Shown: positions 1 through 8,979 of the stretch, piece by piece
Numbering within the stretch: the stretch's first letter is position 1
Layout of the letters: each line of letters starts with the position of its first letter
From: Paraburkholderia sp. BL23I1N1
Lineage (GTDB): Bacteria; Pseudomonadota; Gammaproteobacteria; Burkholderiales; Burkholderiaceae
NCBI RefSeq assembly: GCF_003610295.1
Contig: NZ_RAPV01000004.1
Location: 124,001 to 188,000 of the forward strand
Length of the DNA: 64,000 nt
Reading direction: 5' to 3'
Notes under the pieces: generated by a model
The model's input: the letters and a program-made list of their open reading frames with translations, nothing else
The model's database searches: none
What the model was told of the DNA's origin: nothing
Translations under genes and position numbers: made by a program

Positions 1-116
1 GCTTCGCGGAATCCAGCTTCGGCAACAAGCCCTCGCGCCGCTTTGAGGATCAACGGATATTTGTCTGCTCCGCGACGACGGATGCGCACGCGCGGCACGC
101 CAGCTAAGTGTTGCAT
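1..116 (-). CDS. TetR-family regulator, N-terminal part only (runs off the left edge)
   Basis: Reading the minus strand from an ATG at 116 gives a basic leader followed by DKYPLILKAARGLVAEAGF, which is the first helix and turn of a TetR/AcrR DNA-binding domain; the rest lies outside the window. GTG codons at 98 and 89 are alternative starts. It is transcribed away from the acyl-CoA synthetase that starts at 398, the usual arrangement for a TetR repressor that controls a neighbouring acyl-CoA gene. Only about 38 codons are visible, so the family call rests on that short pattern. Confidence 0.55.
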   Translation of the reverse strand, partial: MQHLAGVPRVRIRRRGADKYPLILKAARGLVAEAGFRE

Positions 117-397
117 TCCAGTTCCGCAGTTTTTCTCTATCTCGGGCTTTCCGGCGTTGGACCGCGACAAAGCGGCACGACCCTATGACGGGCGGGAGTC
201 GCCTGCGCATTATGTCATGACGGGTCGCCCGATCCCGAAAACGACTTCGGCTTTGCGGGAGTCTTCGCTCGGTGTTAATACTGATGCCGGTTCAATTGAC
301 AGTTTCCCCACCGACACATATCGTTAACTGTAATTGTGATTCGCTTAATAGCAAACACCGCTATCACGAATGTCGGGGCAAACGTCAGGAGATAGAG
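117..397. promoter_or_regulatory. Divergent intergenic region between TetR and acyl-CoA synthetase genes
   Basis: This 281-bp stretch separates two divergent genes and should hold both promoters and any TetR operator. Open frames run through it but do not resemble proteins. I could not single out one convincing -35/-10 pair or operator palindrome. Confidence 0.4.
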
Positions 398-2086
398 ATG
401 GATCTAAGCGCGTCGCACACGGACACAGCAAAACGAATACATGAACTGCGTGGCACCTACGGCGATGGGAACGCGAGCCTTGCCTGGTTACTGTGCGACC
501 GACACGATCCTGAAAGTGTCGCGTATGAGATTGTCGACGCAAACCTCACGGTGGAACGATTGACGTACAACGATCTGAAACGGGAGTCGCAAGCGTTCGC
601 TGCGGGACTCGCATCGCTTGGCGTGAGCCCCGGGGATCGTGTCGCAACACTTGCCGGGAAAAGCAGGGAATACCTTATCGCTTTGATGGGTATCTGGAGA
701 ATCGGCGCAGTACATGTTCCGCTCTTCACCGCGTTTGCCACCCCTGCCATCGCTCTGCGGTTGTCGGGCAGCAACACGAAGGTAGTTATTTGCGACGCAA
801 CGCAGCTATCCAAACTGCTGCCAGATGAGAACGTTCCGGAAACCCCGGCCTATCGGGTGATTGTAATTGGCGGTTCAGACGGGGATATAACGAACGGACT
901 CTTCTGCAGCTTCCAGTCAGTAGTCGAGGCTGACAGTCCGCAGGTAACGCCGGCTGCGCTCGGCGGAGATGCTCCGTTCATTCATATCTGTACATCAGGC
1001 ACGACCGGTCGCCCAAAGGGCGTGGTCGTTCCAACCCGCGCGCTTGCATCGTTTCACGCCTATGTCGAGTTCGGCATAGGCCTGCGGCACGACGATGTCT
1101 ATTGGTGCGCCGCCGACCCGGGTTGGGCATACGGGCTCTATTTTGGCATTCTGGGTTCGCTTTGCACCGGCGTCCAGAGCGTTCTTCTTAAGGCTGGTTT
1201 TGATGCGCAGACCACCTATCGAGTCCTTACCGAGCGGAATGTCACCAACTTCGCTGCAGCGCCGACGGTCTACCGGTCTCTGCTCTGTTCCGAACATCAA
1301 CCGCCCGCTGGCCTGAAATTGCGGTGCGCCTCCAGCGCAGGAGAACCGCTCACTCCGGACGTGAACGGATGGGCAGTGGGTGCACTTGGTGTGCAGGTCT
1401 TCGATCATTACGGGCAGACGGAGGCAGGCATGCTCATCAATAACCATCATGACGAACGCCTGGCTGGCCCGGTCAAGGAGGGGTCCATGGGCATTCCACT
1501 TCCAGGGTGGAAGGCGGTTGTGCTTGACCGGGATGAAGACACCGAGATTGCAACTGGTGAGGTCGGCCGCGTTGCCTTCGTCGTGGAGGATAGTCCCCTG
1601 GCATGGTTTCGAGGTTATGAAAAAGACCCTTCGAAGAGCGCCGAGAAGTTCACCGGCGATGGCAAATGGTACCTGTCGGGCGACCTGGGCCGTGCAGACG
1701 AGGACGGCTACTTTTTCTTCTCCTCGCGCGAGGACGACGTCATCATCATGGCGGGATATCGGATTGGTCCGTTTGAAGTGGAGTCCGTCATTGCGGCGCA
1801 TCCGGCCGTTGGAGAGTGCGCCGTGATCGCGGTACCTGACAAGGTTCGGGGAGAAGTCCTCGAGGTTTATGTCGTCCTGCGCCATTCGTACACGCCGGCG
1901 CCTGTCATTGAGGCGGAAATCCAGCAATGGGTAAAGACGCACTATGCAGCTCACGCCTATCCTCGCCGCGTTCATTTTGTAGACCAACTCCCAAAAACAC
2001 CGAGCGGGAAGGTCCAGCGATTTGTATTGCGCGAGGCACGCAAGAAGGAGATCGCAGACGCTCGGTCCGGTACGACGCTGGTCTGA
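398..2086 (+). CDS. AMP-dependent acyl-CoA synthetase (acetyl-CoA synthetase-like)
   Basis: A 562-residue adenylate-forming enzyme that activates a carboxylic acid to its CoA thioester through an acyl-AMP. The phosphate-binding loop TSGTTGRPKG is at about residues 199-208, the hinge region GDLGRADEDGYFFFSSREDD is in the C-terminal third, and the catalytic lysine lies in PKTPSGKVQR near residue 538. The start at 398 is preferred over an upstream in-frame ATG at 272 because CAGGAGATAG sits just before it and similarity to the family begins there. The overall pattern is closest to acetyl/propionyl or medium-chain acyl-CoA synthetases of the Acs/MACS type. A nitroreductase follows after 26 bp, so the two are probably co-transcribed. 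The substrate acid is unknown. Confidence 0.9.
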   Translation: MDLSASHTDTAKRIHELRGTYGDGNASLAWLLCDRHDPESVAYEIVDANLTVERLTYNDLKRESQAFAAGLASLGVSPGDRVATLAGKSREYLIALMGIWRIGAVHVPLFTAFATPAIALRLSGSNTKVVICDATQLSKLLPDENVPETPAYRVIVIGGSDGDITNGLFCSFQSVVEADSPQVTPAALGGDAPFIHICTSGTTGRPKGVVVPTRALASFHAYVEFGIGLRHDDVYWCAADPGWAYGLYFGILGSLCTGVQSVLLKAGFDAQTTYRVLTERNVTNFAAAPTVYRSLLCSEHQPPAGLKLRCASSAGEPLTPDVNGWAVGALGVQVFDHYGQTEAGMLINNHHDERLAGPVKEGSMGIPLPGWKAVVLDRDEDTEIATGEVGRVAFVVEDSPLAWFRGYEKDPSKSAEKFTGDGKWYLSGDLGRADEDGYFFFSSREDDVIIMAGYRIGPFEVESVIAAHPAVGECAVIAVPDKVRGEVLEVYVVLRHSYTPAPVIEAEIQQWVKTHYAAHAYPRRVHFVDQLPKTPSGKVQRFVLREARKKEIADARSGTTLV

Positions 2087-2112
2087 CAATCCCAGCACGG
2101 TATATAGCGACG

Positions 2113-2796
2113 ATGAATGCAGCGCCCTCGTTTAATGCAGCCGACGCAATCGCGCGACGTCGCTCCGTTAGGAGATTCCTCGACACGAGTGTTGCTGACG
2201 CGGACGTGGAAGCCATCCTTAACCTGGCCGCCAGGGCACCATCCGGCACCAATATCCAGCCGTGGCATGTGCATGTAGTGACAGGTAACGCGAAGACCCG
2301 ACTCTCCAATGCTGTGACTGCCGCAGCTCGGGAAGGCAAGCGTTGTGATGAGTATGCGTACATGCCCGAAACATTGAAGGACATCCACCTTGCACGTCGG
2401 CGCAAGGTGGGCCTCGATCTCTACGGACTTTACGGCATCGACCAAGGCGATCGTGCAGCCAGGAAAGAAGCGATGCTTAGGAATTTCGCCTTTTTCGGTG
2501 CGCCAGTCGGTCTGTTTTTCACGATGGATCGATACCTTCTTGCCGGCTCCTGGCTTGATAGCGGTATGTTCATGCAAAACGTCATGATTGCGGCGCAATC
2601 CATCGGACTCGCTTCATGCCCACAGCAGGCATGGTGCGAGTACGGCAGCATTGTCCACAGGGTCCTCGGTATCGCAGAGGAGCAGATCCTGCTTTCGGGC
2701 ATGGCCCTCGGCTACGAGGACTGTTCGGCCAATGAAAACAGACTGCGAACGGAACGCGTTCCTGCCGCCGAATTCACGACATACCACAGGAACTGA
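2113..2796 (+). CDS. Nitroreductase-family flavoprotein
   Basis: A 227-residue protein with the classic nitroreductase N-terminus (RRSVRRFLDTSVADADVE, then ARAPSGTNIQPWHVHVV), which forms the FMN site, and a C-terminal GMALGYED turn. The family uses NAD(P)H to reduce nitro groups, quinones or enones; some members dehalogenate. The open frame extends upstream to 1927 inside the preceding gene, but the protein similarity starts at the ATG at 2113. Position directly behind the acyl-CoA synthetase suggests a role in the same pathway; the substrate cannot be read from the sequence. Confidence 0.88.
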   Translation: MNAAPSFNAADAIARRRSVRRFLDTSVADADVEAILNLAARAPSGTNIQPWHVHVVTGNAKTRLSNAVTAAAREGKRCDEYAYMPETLKDIHLARRRKVGLDLYGLYGIDQGDRAARKEAMLRNFAFFGAPVGLFFTMDRYLLAGSWLDSGMFMQNVMIAAQSIGLASCPQQAWCEYGSIVHRVLGIAEEQILLSGMALGYEDCSANENRLRTERVPAAEFTTYHRN

Positions 2797-2880
2797 CACA
2801 TGGCCTGCGGGCGCATTGACTCAGGATTTCTGCTACCAAGCTGCGGCTGTTGCCGCATGTAATTGCTACCCGCCAGCACC

Positions 2881-3567
2881 TTGGCGCACGAAGGCGCTCG
2901 TGTGATCGTAGACGTCGCTCCCGGTCATCTATGGACGACCTGGTCGGGCAGCAGGATTTTGCCGGCGATCTCAGTGCGGCCGCTTCAGCAGAAGAGCTAG
3001 CGCGACGCTATCCGGACGTGGAAATTCTGGTCAACAACCTGGGCATCTCCGAGCCCAAGCCGTTTGAAGAGATCCCCGACGCGGCCCGGCATCGGTTCTT
3101 CGACGTCAATGTCTTGAGTGGGGTACGCCTAGCCCGCCTGTTTTTGCGTGCGATGAGGCAGGCAAACTGGGGGCGCATCATTTTCATTTCGAGCGAAAGC
3201 GCGGTGCAGATTCCAGCTGAAGTGATCCACTACGGGATGACGAAACCCGCGCCGCTGGTGGTCTCGGGCGGGCTCACTGAAGCCGTTGCCGGCACGAGCA
3301 TTACAGTCAATAGCGTGCTGCCGGGTCCAACGAAATCGCGGGGAGTGGGTGAGTTCGTGGAGACCCTTGCAAAGGCAAACGGCAAATCGTTTGAAGCGCT
3401 AAAAAAAGGGGTTCTTCAAGAAGATCCGCCCCACATCGCTCATCAAGCGATTTGGTTCGCCTCCGCAAATCGCGCCGCTCGTGGCCTATATCGTCAGCCC
3501 GCTTTTGCCGGCCACGACGGGAGCTGCGTTGCGGGCCGACGGGGGCGCTATAAAAAGCGCCATCTAG
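2881..3567 (+). pseudogene. Broken short-chain dehydrogenase/reductase (SDR) gene
   Basis: Pieces of one SDR are spread over two frames. LAHEGARVIVDVA is readable from 2881, then the frame changes to a long stretch containing ILVNNLGISEPKPFEEIPDA, IIFISSESAVQIP and the active-site-like HYGMTK. Near 3400-3412, at a run of A and G residues, the frame shifts again and the true C-terminus (PLVAYIVSPLLPATTGAALR, ending at a TAG at 3565) continues. The N-terminal glycine-rich cofactor motif is missing. At least two frameshifts and a lost start make a functional product unlikely, unless the frame changes are sequencing errors. Confidence 0.75.
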
Positions 3568-3785
3568 ACCCACGCCGGCATTGGCCCGGCTTCTCCACAT
3601 GTTTCCTCGATCAATGTTCCGACGCGACCCGCCCGGCTGAACTGCTCCTTTCGTGTGCCACGTGACGATCGGGCATGGGTCCGGCAAGAGGCATTGAGGC
3701 GGATCGTTGAAACGCAACACCCCGGGAATTTCAAAAGCAACAGCCCCTTGACACATCCTTGCTGGACGAGCCTTTGAACGGCAAC

Positions 3786-4073
3786 ACACCGCGAGGTGCC
3801 TACTTGAACTCGACGTTCGCGTTCCGACGTGTCACGCCATCGCGCTCGCGGTTATCGACCTCATCTCGTTTGAGCCACCCCAGCAATATCTGGCTCGTGC
3901 AGCCGATCTTGGGGGCGATGGATTCGATCGCTGCCCACTGTGACGGATACTCGCCCCGATGCTCTTCCACCATGCGCCCTGCACTTTCCCGGACTTCAGC
4001 AGAAAATTTGTTCGACTTGTTATGGCCCCATTTTCTCAAGAGTTGGAGCCTCCACCAAATCCGGGGCAGTTCA
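3786..4073 (-). pseudogene. IS3-family OrfA remnant with one terminal repeat
   Basis: The minus strand encodes [20 protein letters not shown] followed by [20 protein letters not shown] and a [16 protein letters not shown] stretch, the helix-turn-helix OrfA of IS3-family elements. Similarity stops near 3790, so OrfB and the other end are gone. Directly upstream of the coding part, the segment 4046-4073 read on the minus strand starts TGAACTGCCCCGGATTTGGT, which looks like the element's terminal inverted repeat. This is a dead end-fragment. Confidence 0.7.
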
Positions 4074-4796
4074 ATCGTATGAGAATTTGACCCTTGAGTC
4101 GAAAACTTATTTTGACGCATTGACTTTGGTGCAAGCGCGGCATAAAAATAGGCCAAAGAGTCAAAAATTAGTCCTTCGAGGAGAAAATCGATTAACCCTG
4201 TTCCGCATCGAGAGGCTGGAGCGCCGCCCTCACGTGCTATACCAACGAGGGTTGGCGCGCAGGTATGGACGACGTCGGTGGCCGCTACCGCGATCTTCGG
4301 ACTTATTGTTCCTGATCGTTCAACTTCCTCGACGCTTCTGCAACCAATTCGGTATGCGTTCGAACTTATTGGACACGGGAGTAGCGATTCTGGATTTTGC
4401 GATTGGACCGATGTTGCTGCTCTTCGGGATTTCTGCCGGAAATCTCACTGAGCGGTTCAGCCGACGCGTCGTTCTCGGTGTGCGTGCAACGCAGTTTGCC
4501 GCAATCGGTTAGCGAGGACTAGATTGGGGCGATAGAGCAATCTACGCCGCCTCTGTCCTGAGAATAGCGCCAAGACGCCGTTGTAGGGCCTCGTCCGCTC
4601 GAAACCTCATTAAGAAAAGACTTGCATGAGAGGGAGGCGGGGCGCTGTCGGTGAAGTAGTCACACGTACCACAGACAGGTTCTGCTTTCTGCAATTGAAG
4701 TTAGCAAAAGACATATTGTTACAGCGCTGAGTTGGAACCTAGTATCGCCTAAAGGCTAGGGATCGCTTGCTACTGTAGTAGCAACTGGGTTGATTA
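4074..4796. other. Gene-poor stretch between two IS remnants
   Basis: No gene is supported here. A plus-strand open frame ending at 4512 carries a hydrophobic segment ([20 protein letters not shown]) followed by an Arg-rich turn, which could be a scrap of a membrane transporter, but there is no start, no ribosome site and no recognisable family. The DNA is best read as scar tissue between IS fragments. Confidence 0.5.
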
Positions 4797-5270
4797 CTAA
4801 AACTTAGAGACGGGTTCATCAAGCTGCTCAGGACGTAGCAGAGCGTTCCAGTTGAACGAACAGAAGCGGAGGTCGAAGAACGGTGCACGGATGTCGGCGC
4901 GACGTTCGGACGGGTGGAGACAGTGGAAGTAATGCAACCAGGCATAAATGCGCTCTCCGGTCCAGCGGGAATTTCCCGGACCGCCTGCGGCGACGTTGTG
5001 AGCAGCAACTCATGCAGCCGGACCGGCGCGACTGTAGCCGCCCGCCGGTCTTGCAGACGTCGTCAGCAGGCTGTATCGGAACCGCATCCCATGTCGATGG
5101 CCAGGTCGCCCCAACGGAATTGTGTCTTGAAGACAAACAGCACTCCGGTAGGCGCTGCAAGATTGGTTGCCGTAAGCGGTCGCTGGTTCTACTCGCACCG
5201 AAGTCAGGTAGCGATAACAGCGGTTCGATCAAAGCACTTGTTTCGTCGCGGAGGTCCGACTTTCCTCTTG
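4797..5270 (-). pseudogene. IS5-family transposase remnant with internal deletion
   Basis: On the minus strand the N-terminal part (SALIEPLLSLP), the conserved TGVLFVFKTQFRWGDLAIDM with GCGSDTAC, and LHELLL can be read, interrupted by a TGA after GCGSDTAC. The sequence then jumps, in a shifted frame, to the C-terminal ERIYAWLHYFHCLHPSERRA block and NWNALLR, ending at a TAG at 4797. The middle of the gene, including most catalytic residues, has been deleted. Confidence 0.72.
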
Positions 5271-5625
5271 CCTATTGTTTTAGACTCCGCTGCTCAGCTG
5301 TCAAAAGGTAGTGGCTCGACGCAAAAGAAAACCAACTATCAGGCATTTGAAAATGTTATTAGTAGTGCGAGGTATCTAATTTTGGTCTATCGGTGCGGGG
5401 GCAAGTCGCTACAAATATTAACGTGAAGTCGACGATGACCGCGTGCGATTTCGAAGTTGCGCTCGACGCTACGGAGCAACCGTGCGAAGAGAAGTTTTGT
5501 GAACTGAAATGACGTTAAGCATAGATGTTGCCAATGACCTGAGTTGATAGGCCGACCGAGACACGTTGTGATCTCGAGCAGCAAGGAGACGGGCGAGTAA
5601 AGCACGAATCGAAAGGAGAATTGTG

Positions 5626-6990
5626 ATGAAGAAGTGCAGAGTTAAAGTTGTGTCCGCTATCGCAGCCGCTGTATTGCTCGCGGTCGGGACTGCTGTCGCA
5701 GCGGAAGATCTCACGCCCGAGGGCGCTGAACGCGCAGCGAGCACGGACGGTGCCGTGCCGGCCTATGCAGGAAAGCAGTCGCCGGCACCCGGCTGGGAGT
5801 GGGGGAAAGTCCGCGGGGATTTCTGGAAGCACAAGGATGAGAAGCCGCTTTATTCGATTGACGCGTCGAATGTCGACAAGTACGCCAATATGCTTTCGAC
5901 AGGTCAGATCCAGCTGATCAAGCAGAAGAAGGGCTATCGGATGGACGTCTATCCGTCACACCGCGAATGCCAGTTACCGGAGGTCGCAGCCGAAAATTCC
6001 AAGGCAAATCTCACGACGGCAAAACTCGCTGCGGATGGCGAGACGATTCAGACAGCAACCTTTCCCGGCGTCGCGTTTCCGCAGCCGAAGAACGGCGCCG
6101 AGGCGATCTTGAACTTTACGTCGCGGTATCGGGGCGAGGGCATGGAATGGCCGATGGATTACACGGCTACTTCTCCGCGCCCGGGCGGCAGCGAATGGAT
6201 CGAGGAAACCGGTCCTCAAACCATGTATTTCCCGTCAGGAAAGCTTGGCAAGACGACGCCGCAGGAAGTCGATCAGCTGAATACGGGGCAGTACGGTGTG
6301 GTTGTTACGCCGGCGGCATTGGCGGGCGAGGCGTTGGTTCAGCGCCAGTATTTCGACAAGGATGCAGAATCATATTACTACTTCACCGGACAGCGTCGCG
6401 TGAGGCGGATGCCGGCCTATACGCACGATGCGCCGATTATCGGTTTCGAAAATCAGTATCTGATGGATGAATTCAACATGTTCCAGGGTTCGATCGACCG
6501 GTTTAACTGGAAGCTCGTCGGGAAGCGGGAGATGATTGTCCCCTACAACGACTTCGGAATGTACAGATTCAACGACAAGCCGCGCGACGTCGCTACGCTG
6601 GACGGTATCGCGGCCGATCATCGGCGCTACGAAGCGCATCGCGTCTGGGTCGTCGAAGCGACGCTCAAGCCGAGCGCCCGCCACGTCGATTCGAAAAAAG
6701 TCTTCTATCTGGACGAGGACAGCTGGTTGGCGCTCGTCGGTGAGGACTACGACGCGCAAGGCAAGCTGTGGAAGGTACGTGAAAGCTACCCGATCCCTGT
6801 GTGGGAATTGGGTGGCGCCTGCGATAACCAACCGATGGTGCAATACGACTTGATCGATGGGCGTTACGTATTCGATTCATCCACCACGGGTCAAGGTAAA
6901 GACCTTCACTGGTATCAGCAGATCAACGATCCACGTTTCAAGGCGAGCTTCTACACCGCGGAATCGCTGCGGTCAGTCAGCGAGCGCTGA
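5626..6990 (+). CDS. DUF1329 family periplasmic/outer-membrane lipoprotein-like protein
   Basis: A 454-residue exported protein. A Sec signal peptide (MKKCRVKVVSAIAAAVLLAV, cleaved after about AVAA) is followed by the Pfam DUF1329 domain, with its typical LTPEGAERAASTDGAVPAYA start and tyrosine-rich repeats. The ATG at 5626 is preferred over the GTG at 5623 because GAAAGGAGAA lies seven bases upstream of it. DUF1329 proteins have a LolB/LolA-like fold by family knowledge and commonly pair with DUF1302 barrels, as here. First gene of a four-gene set that continues to 12338; likely acts in the periplasm in envelope transport. No enzymatic residue set is apparent. Confidence 0.9.
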   Translation: MKKCRVKVVSAIAAAVLLAVGTAVAAEDLTPEGAERAASTDGAVPAYAGKQSPAPGWEWGKVRGDFWKHKDEKPLYSIDASNVDKYANMLSTGQIQLIKQKKGYRMDVYPSHRECQLPEVAAENSKANLTTAKLAADGETIQTATFPGVAFPQPKNGAEAILNFTSRYRGEGMEWPMDYTATSPRPGGSEWIEETGPQTMYFPSGKLGKTTPQEVDQLNTGQYGVVVTPAALAGEALVQRQYFDKDAESYYYFTGQRRVRRMPAYTHDAPIIGFENQYLMDEFNMFQGSIDRFNWKLVGKREMIVPYNDFGMYRFNDKPRDVATLDGIAADHRRYEAHRVWVVEATLKPSARHVDSKKVFYLDEDSWLALVGEDYDAQGKLWKVRESYPIPVWELGGACDNQPMVQYDLIDGRYVFDSSTTGQGKDLHWYQQINDPRFKASFYTAESLRSVSER

Positions 6991-7019
6991 AAGTCGTTGC
7001 GTTAATTAAAAAAGTGAGT

Positions 7020-7042
7020 CGACGCGCCCGATACGCGCGTCG
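7020..7042 (+). promoter_or_regulatory. Perfect 8-bp hairpin between DUF1329 and DUF1302 genes
   Basis: CGACGCGC at 7020-7027 and GCGCGTCG at 7035-7042 form a perfect stem with a 7-nt loop. No T-run follows, so it is not a good intrinsic terminator. Its position 30 bases ahead of the strong ribosome site (GAGGGGAGG) of the next gene suggests an mRNA-processing or stability element within the operon. Confidence 0.4.
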
Positions 7043-7071
7043 GCGCGCACGGCGGATGAGGAGGGGAGGCA

Positions 7072-8910
7072 ATGATGAAGCGGAGTTTCAAACTGAGCAC
7101 AATGTCGCTTGCTGTCGTTGCAGCGGCAACGTCAAATGCGTACGGCTACGATTTCACGACAGGAGTTAGCGATCTGACCGGATCGTGGGTGAGTAACGTC
7201 ACGGCAGGCATGGGGATCCGAACGAAAAACCCGGCCTGTTTTCTCACAGGTGACCCGAACGCCTTCGATTGCGGCGCGGGGGCGAACATCAATCAATGGG
7301 CCGGCAATGACGGCGATCTGAATTACCGCAAGGGGCAGCCGTACAGCGCGTCCTTGAGCCTAACTAGCGAACTGCTGCTGAAGATGCCGAGCCAAGGGCT
7401 GAAGTTCATGATCCGCGGCACGGGGATGTATGACTTTGCAGCTGGACATACCGACCGAACGGCTTTGAGCAGCACCGCTGCGGCACAGGTCGTCTACAAC
7501 GCTGAACTGCTCGACCTGTGGGGTGAAAAAGACTTCACTATAGACGGGCGCGGCGCTCACGTACGACTGGGTAACCAGGTGATCAATTGGGGTGAAAGCA
7601 TATATGCATCAGGTGGTATCAACGCCACCAACTCACTTGACATCCAGAAGTTGTTGGTTCCCGGCACTCAACTAAAGCAGGCGCTGCTGCCCGCGCCGAT
7701 GGTGAGTTTTGCTGCGGATCTCTCACATGGGCTCAGCACAGAAGCCTACTACCAGTTTCAATGGAACGGAAACCGTTACCCCCCTGTGGGGTCGTTCTGG
7801 GCGACCTCGAACAGTTTTGGCCGTGGCGCGGGCCCGGCGACGGCCAACACGAACAATTACAACGTAGGCGGGCCCAGTGCGGGCACGATTGCGAGTACGA
7901 TCGGCGGCCCGAGTGCAGCGGGCAATCAGGATACAGTCAATTCGATCAACGGTGGTCTTGTTAATGGTGTGTATGCCGGGGCACCGTTTTTCTCTCAAGG
8001 CTATCCTACTGATTGGCAGGCGCCATCGAAGTACAAGCCGCAATTCGGCTTCAAATTCAACTTCGCGCCAAGTTCGTTCGGCGCGAACTTTGCGTTCTAT
8101 TACCTGAACTATACCGATAAGTCGCCCGTAGTGTCGTCGTCTGCGGATGGGACTACGCACTACTCGTATCTCGATAACCGCCAGCTTTTCGGTCTGAGTT
8201 CGAACTTCGGGATTGGCGACTGGGCGATTGGTACAGAAGCGTCGTATCGGCCGCGTGACGCCGTCTCACTGTCGGCCTGTTATGGCGCTGGTGGACCACT
8301 CGATCTGAACACCAACGGCGTGTCGGGCATCAATTGCCAGCAGTGGATCGACAAGAAGAAATTCCAGTTCGACGTCAACGGCATCCTCTCACTATCGCGT
8401 AGCGACTACCCGTTCCTCAAGCTGTTCGGAGCTGATGCGGCCGCGCTGACGTGGGAACTGACTTGGATCTATTACCCGGGAGTGACCGGAAGCAGCTTTA
8501 CGCGGACGATGAACGGCCAAACCGTCATGCAGGTTCCGTCGGCGGCCTATTGGCCGTGGCTGAATAATGGCTCAAGCCTGGGGTACCCGATCGGAATGGC
8601 GCAGGGCACATCCAGTTCAGTGGGCGCGACGATCGATTTCAACTGGACCTACGACGGGACGTTGATCCCCGGCTGGCAGGTGACGCCGGGTGTGACTTTC
8701 ACGGACGGCCTTTATGGGTACACGCCTTCGTGGAGCGCAAACTATTCGCAGGGCGCCAAATCTGTGAACCTTTACGTCCTATTTAATCAGAATCCCACGG
8801 TGTGGCAGGCGGGCGTTAATTTCACCGCGTTCTTCGGTGGCCACAACAACGTTGGTCAACCATACACAGACCGAAATTTCGTCGGGATATTCGCCACTCG
8901 GAACTTTTGA
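7072..8910 (+). CDS. DUF1302 family outer-membrane beta-barrel protein
   Basis: A 612-residue exported protein with signal peptide (LAVVAAATSNAYG, then YDFTTGVSDLTGSWVSN). Alternating aromatic/glycine strands continue to a C-terminal FVGIFATRNF, ending in Phe as outer-membrane barrels do. Family knowledge: DUF1302 proteins are predicted porin-like barrels. The ribosome site GAGGGGAGG precedes ATG 7072; a second ATG at 7075 is possible. It follows DUF1329 by 81 bp and is followed by an MMPL transporter, so a trans-envelope path for a hydrophobic molecule is a reasonable inference. Confidence 0.9.
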   Translation: MMKRSFKLSTMSLAVVAAATSNAYGYDFTTGVSDLTGSWVSNVTAGMGIRTKNPACFLTGDPNAFDCGAGANINQWAGNDGDLNYRKGQPYSASLSLTSELLLKMPSQGLKFMIRGTGMYDFAAGHTDRTALSSTAAAQVVYNAELLDLWGEKDFTIDGRGAHVRLGNQVINWGESIYASGGINATNSLDIQKLLVPGTQLKQALLPAPMVSFAADLSHGLSTEAYYQFQWNGNRYPPVGSFWATSNSFGRGAGPATANTNNYNVGGPSAGTIASTIGGPSAAGNQDTVNSINGGLVNGVYAGAPFFSQGYPTDWQAPSKYKPQFGFKFNFAPSSFGANFAFYYLNYTDKSPVVSSSADGTTHYSYLDNRQLFGLSSNFGIGDWAIGTEASYRPRDAVSLSACYGAGGPLDLNTNGVSGINCQQWIDKKKFQFDVNGILSLSRSDYPFLKLFGADAAALTWELTWIYYPGVTGSSFTRTMNGQTVMQVPSAAYWPWLNNGSSLGYPIGMAQGTSSSVGATIDFNWTYDGTLIPGWQVTPGVTFTDGLYGYTPSWSANYSQGAKSVNLYVLFNQNPTVWQAGVNFTAFFGGHNNVGQPYTDRNFVGIFATRNF

Positions 8911-8979
8911 CCGATGGACTGGTGAAGGACGGCGAACCGCGTACGTTGTACGCCGTTGTGTTACTTAAGGGGTAATGTC

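Noticed and set aside
995..2098. Long minus-strand open frame (367 codons) opposite the acyl-CoA synthetase
   Set aside because: It is the antisense shadow of a well-supported enzyme, has no ribosome site and no recognisable domain; GC-rich codon bias creates such frames.
3940..4512. 190-codon plus-strand frame with a hydrophobic C-terminal part
   Set aside because: It runs antisense through the IS3 OrfA remnant; only the last 50 codons look protein-like and no family could be named, so it is described as gap content only.
4883..5426. Two overlapping plus-strand frames (142 and 170 codons)
   Set aside because: They are antisense to the IS5-family remnant readable on the minus strand and encode Arg/Ser-rich sequence with no family pattern.
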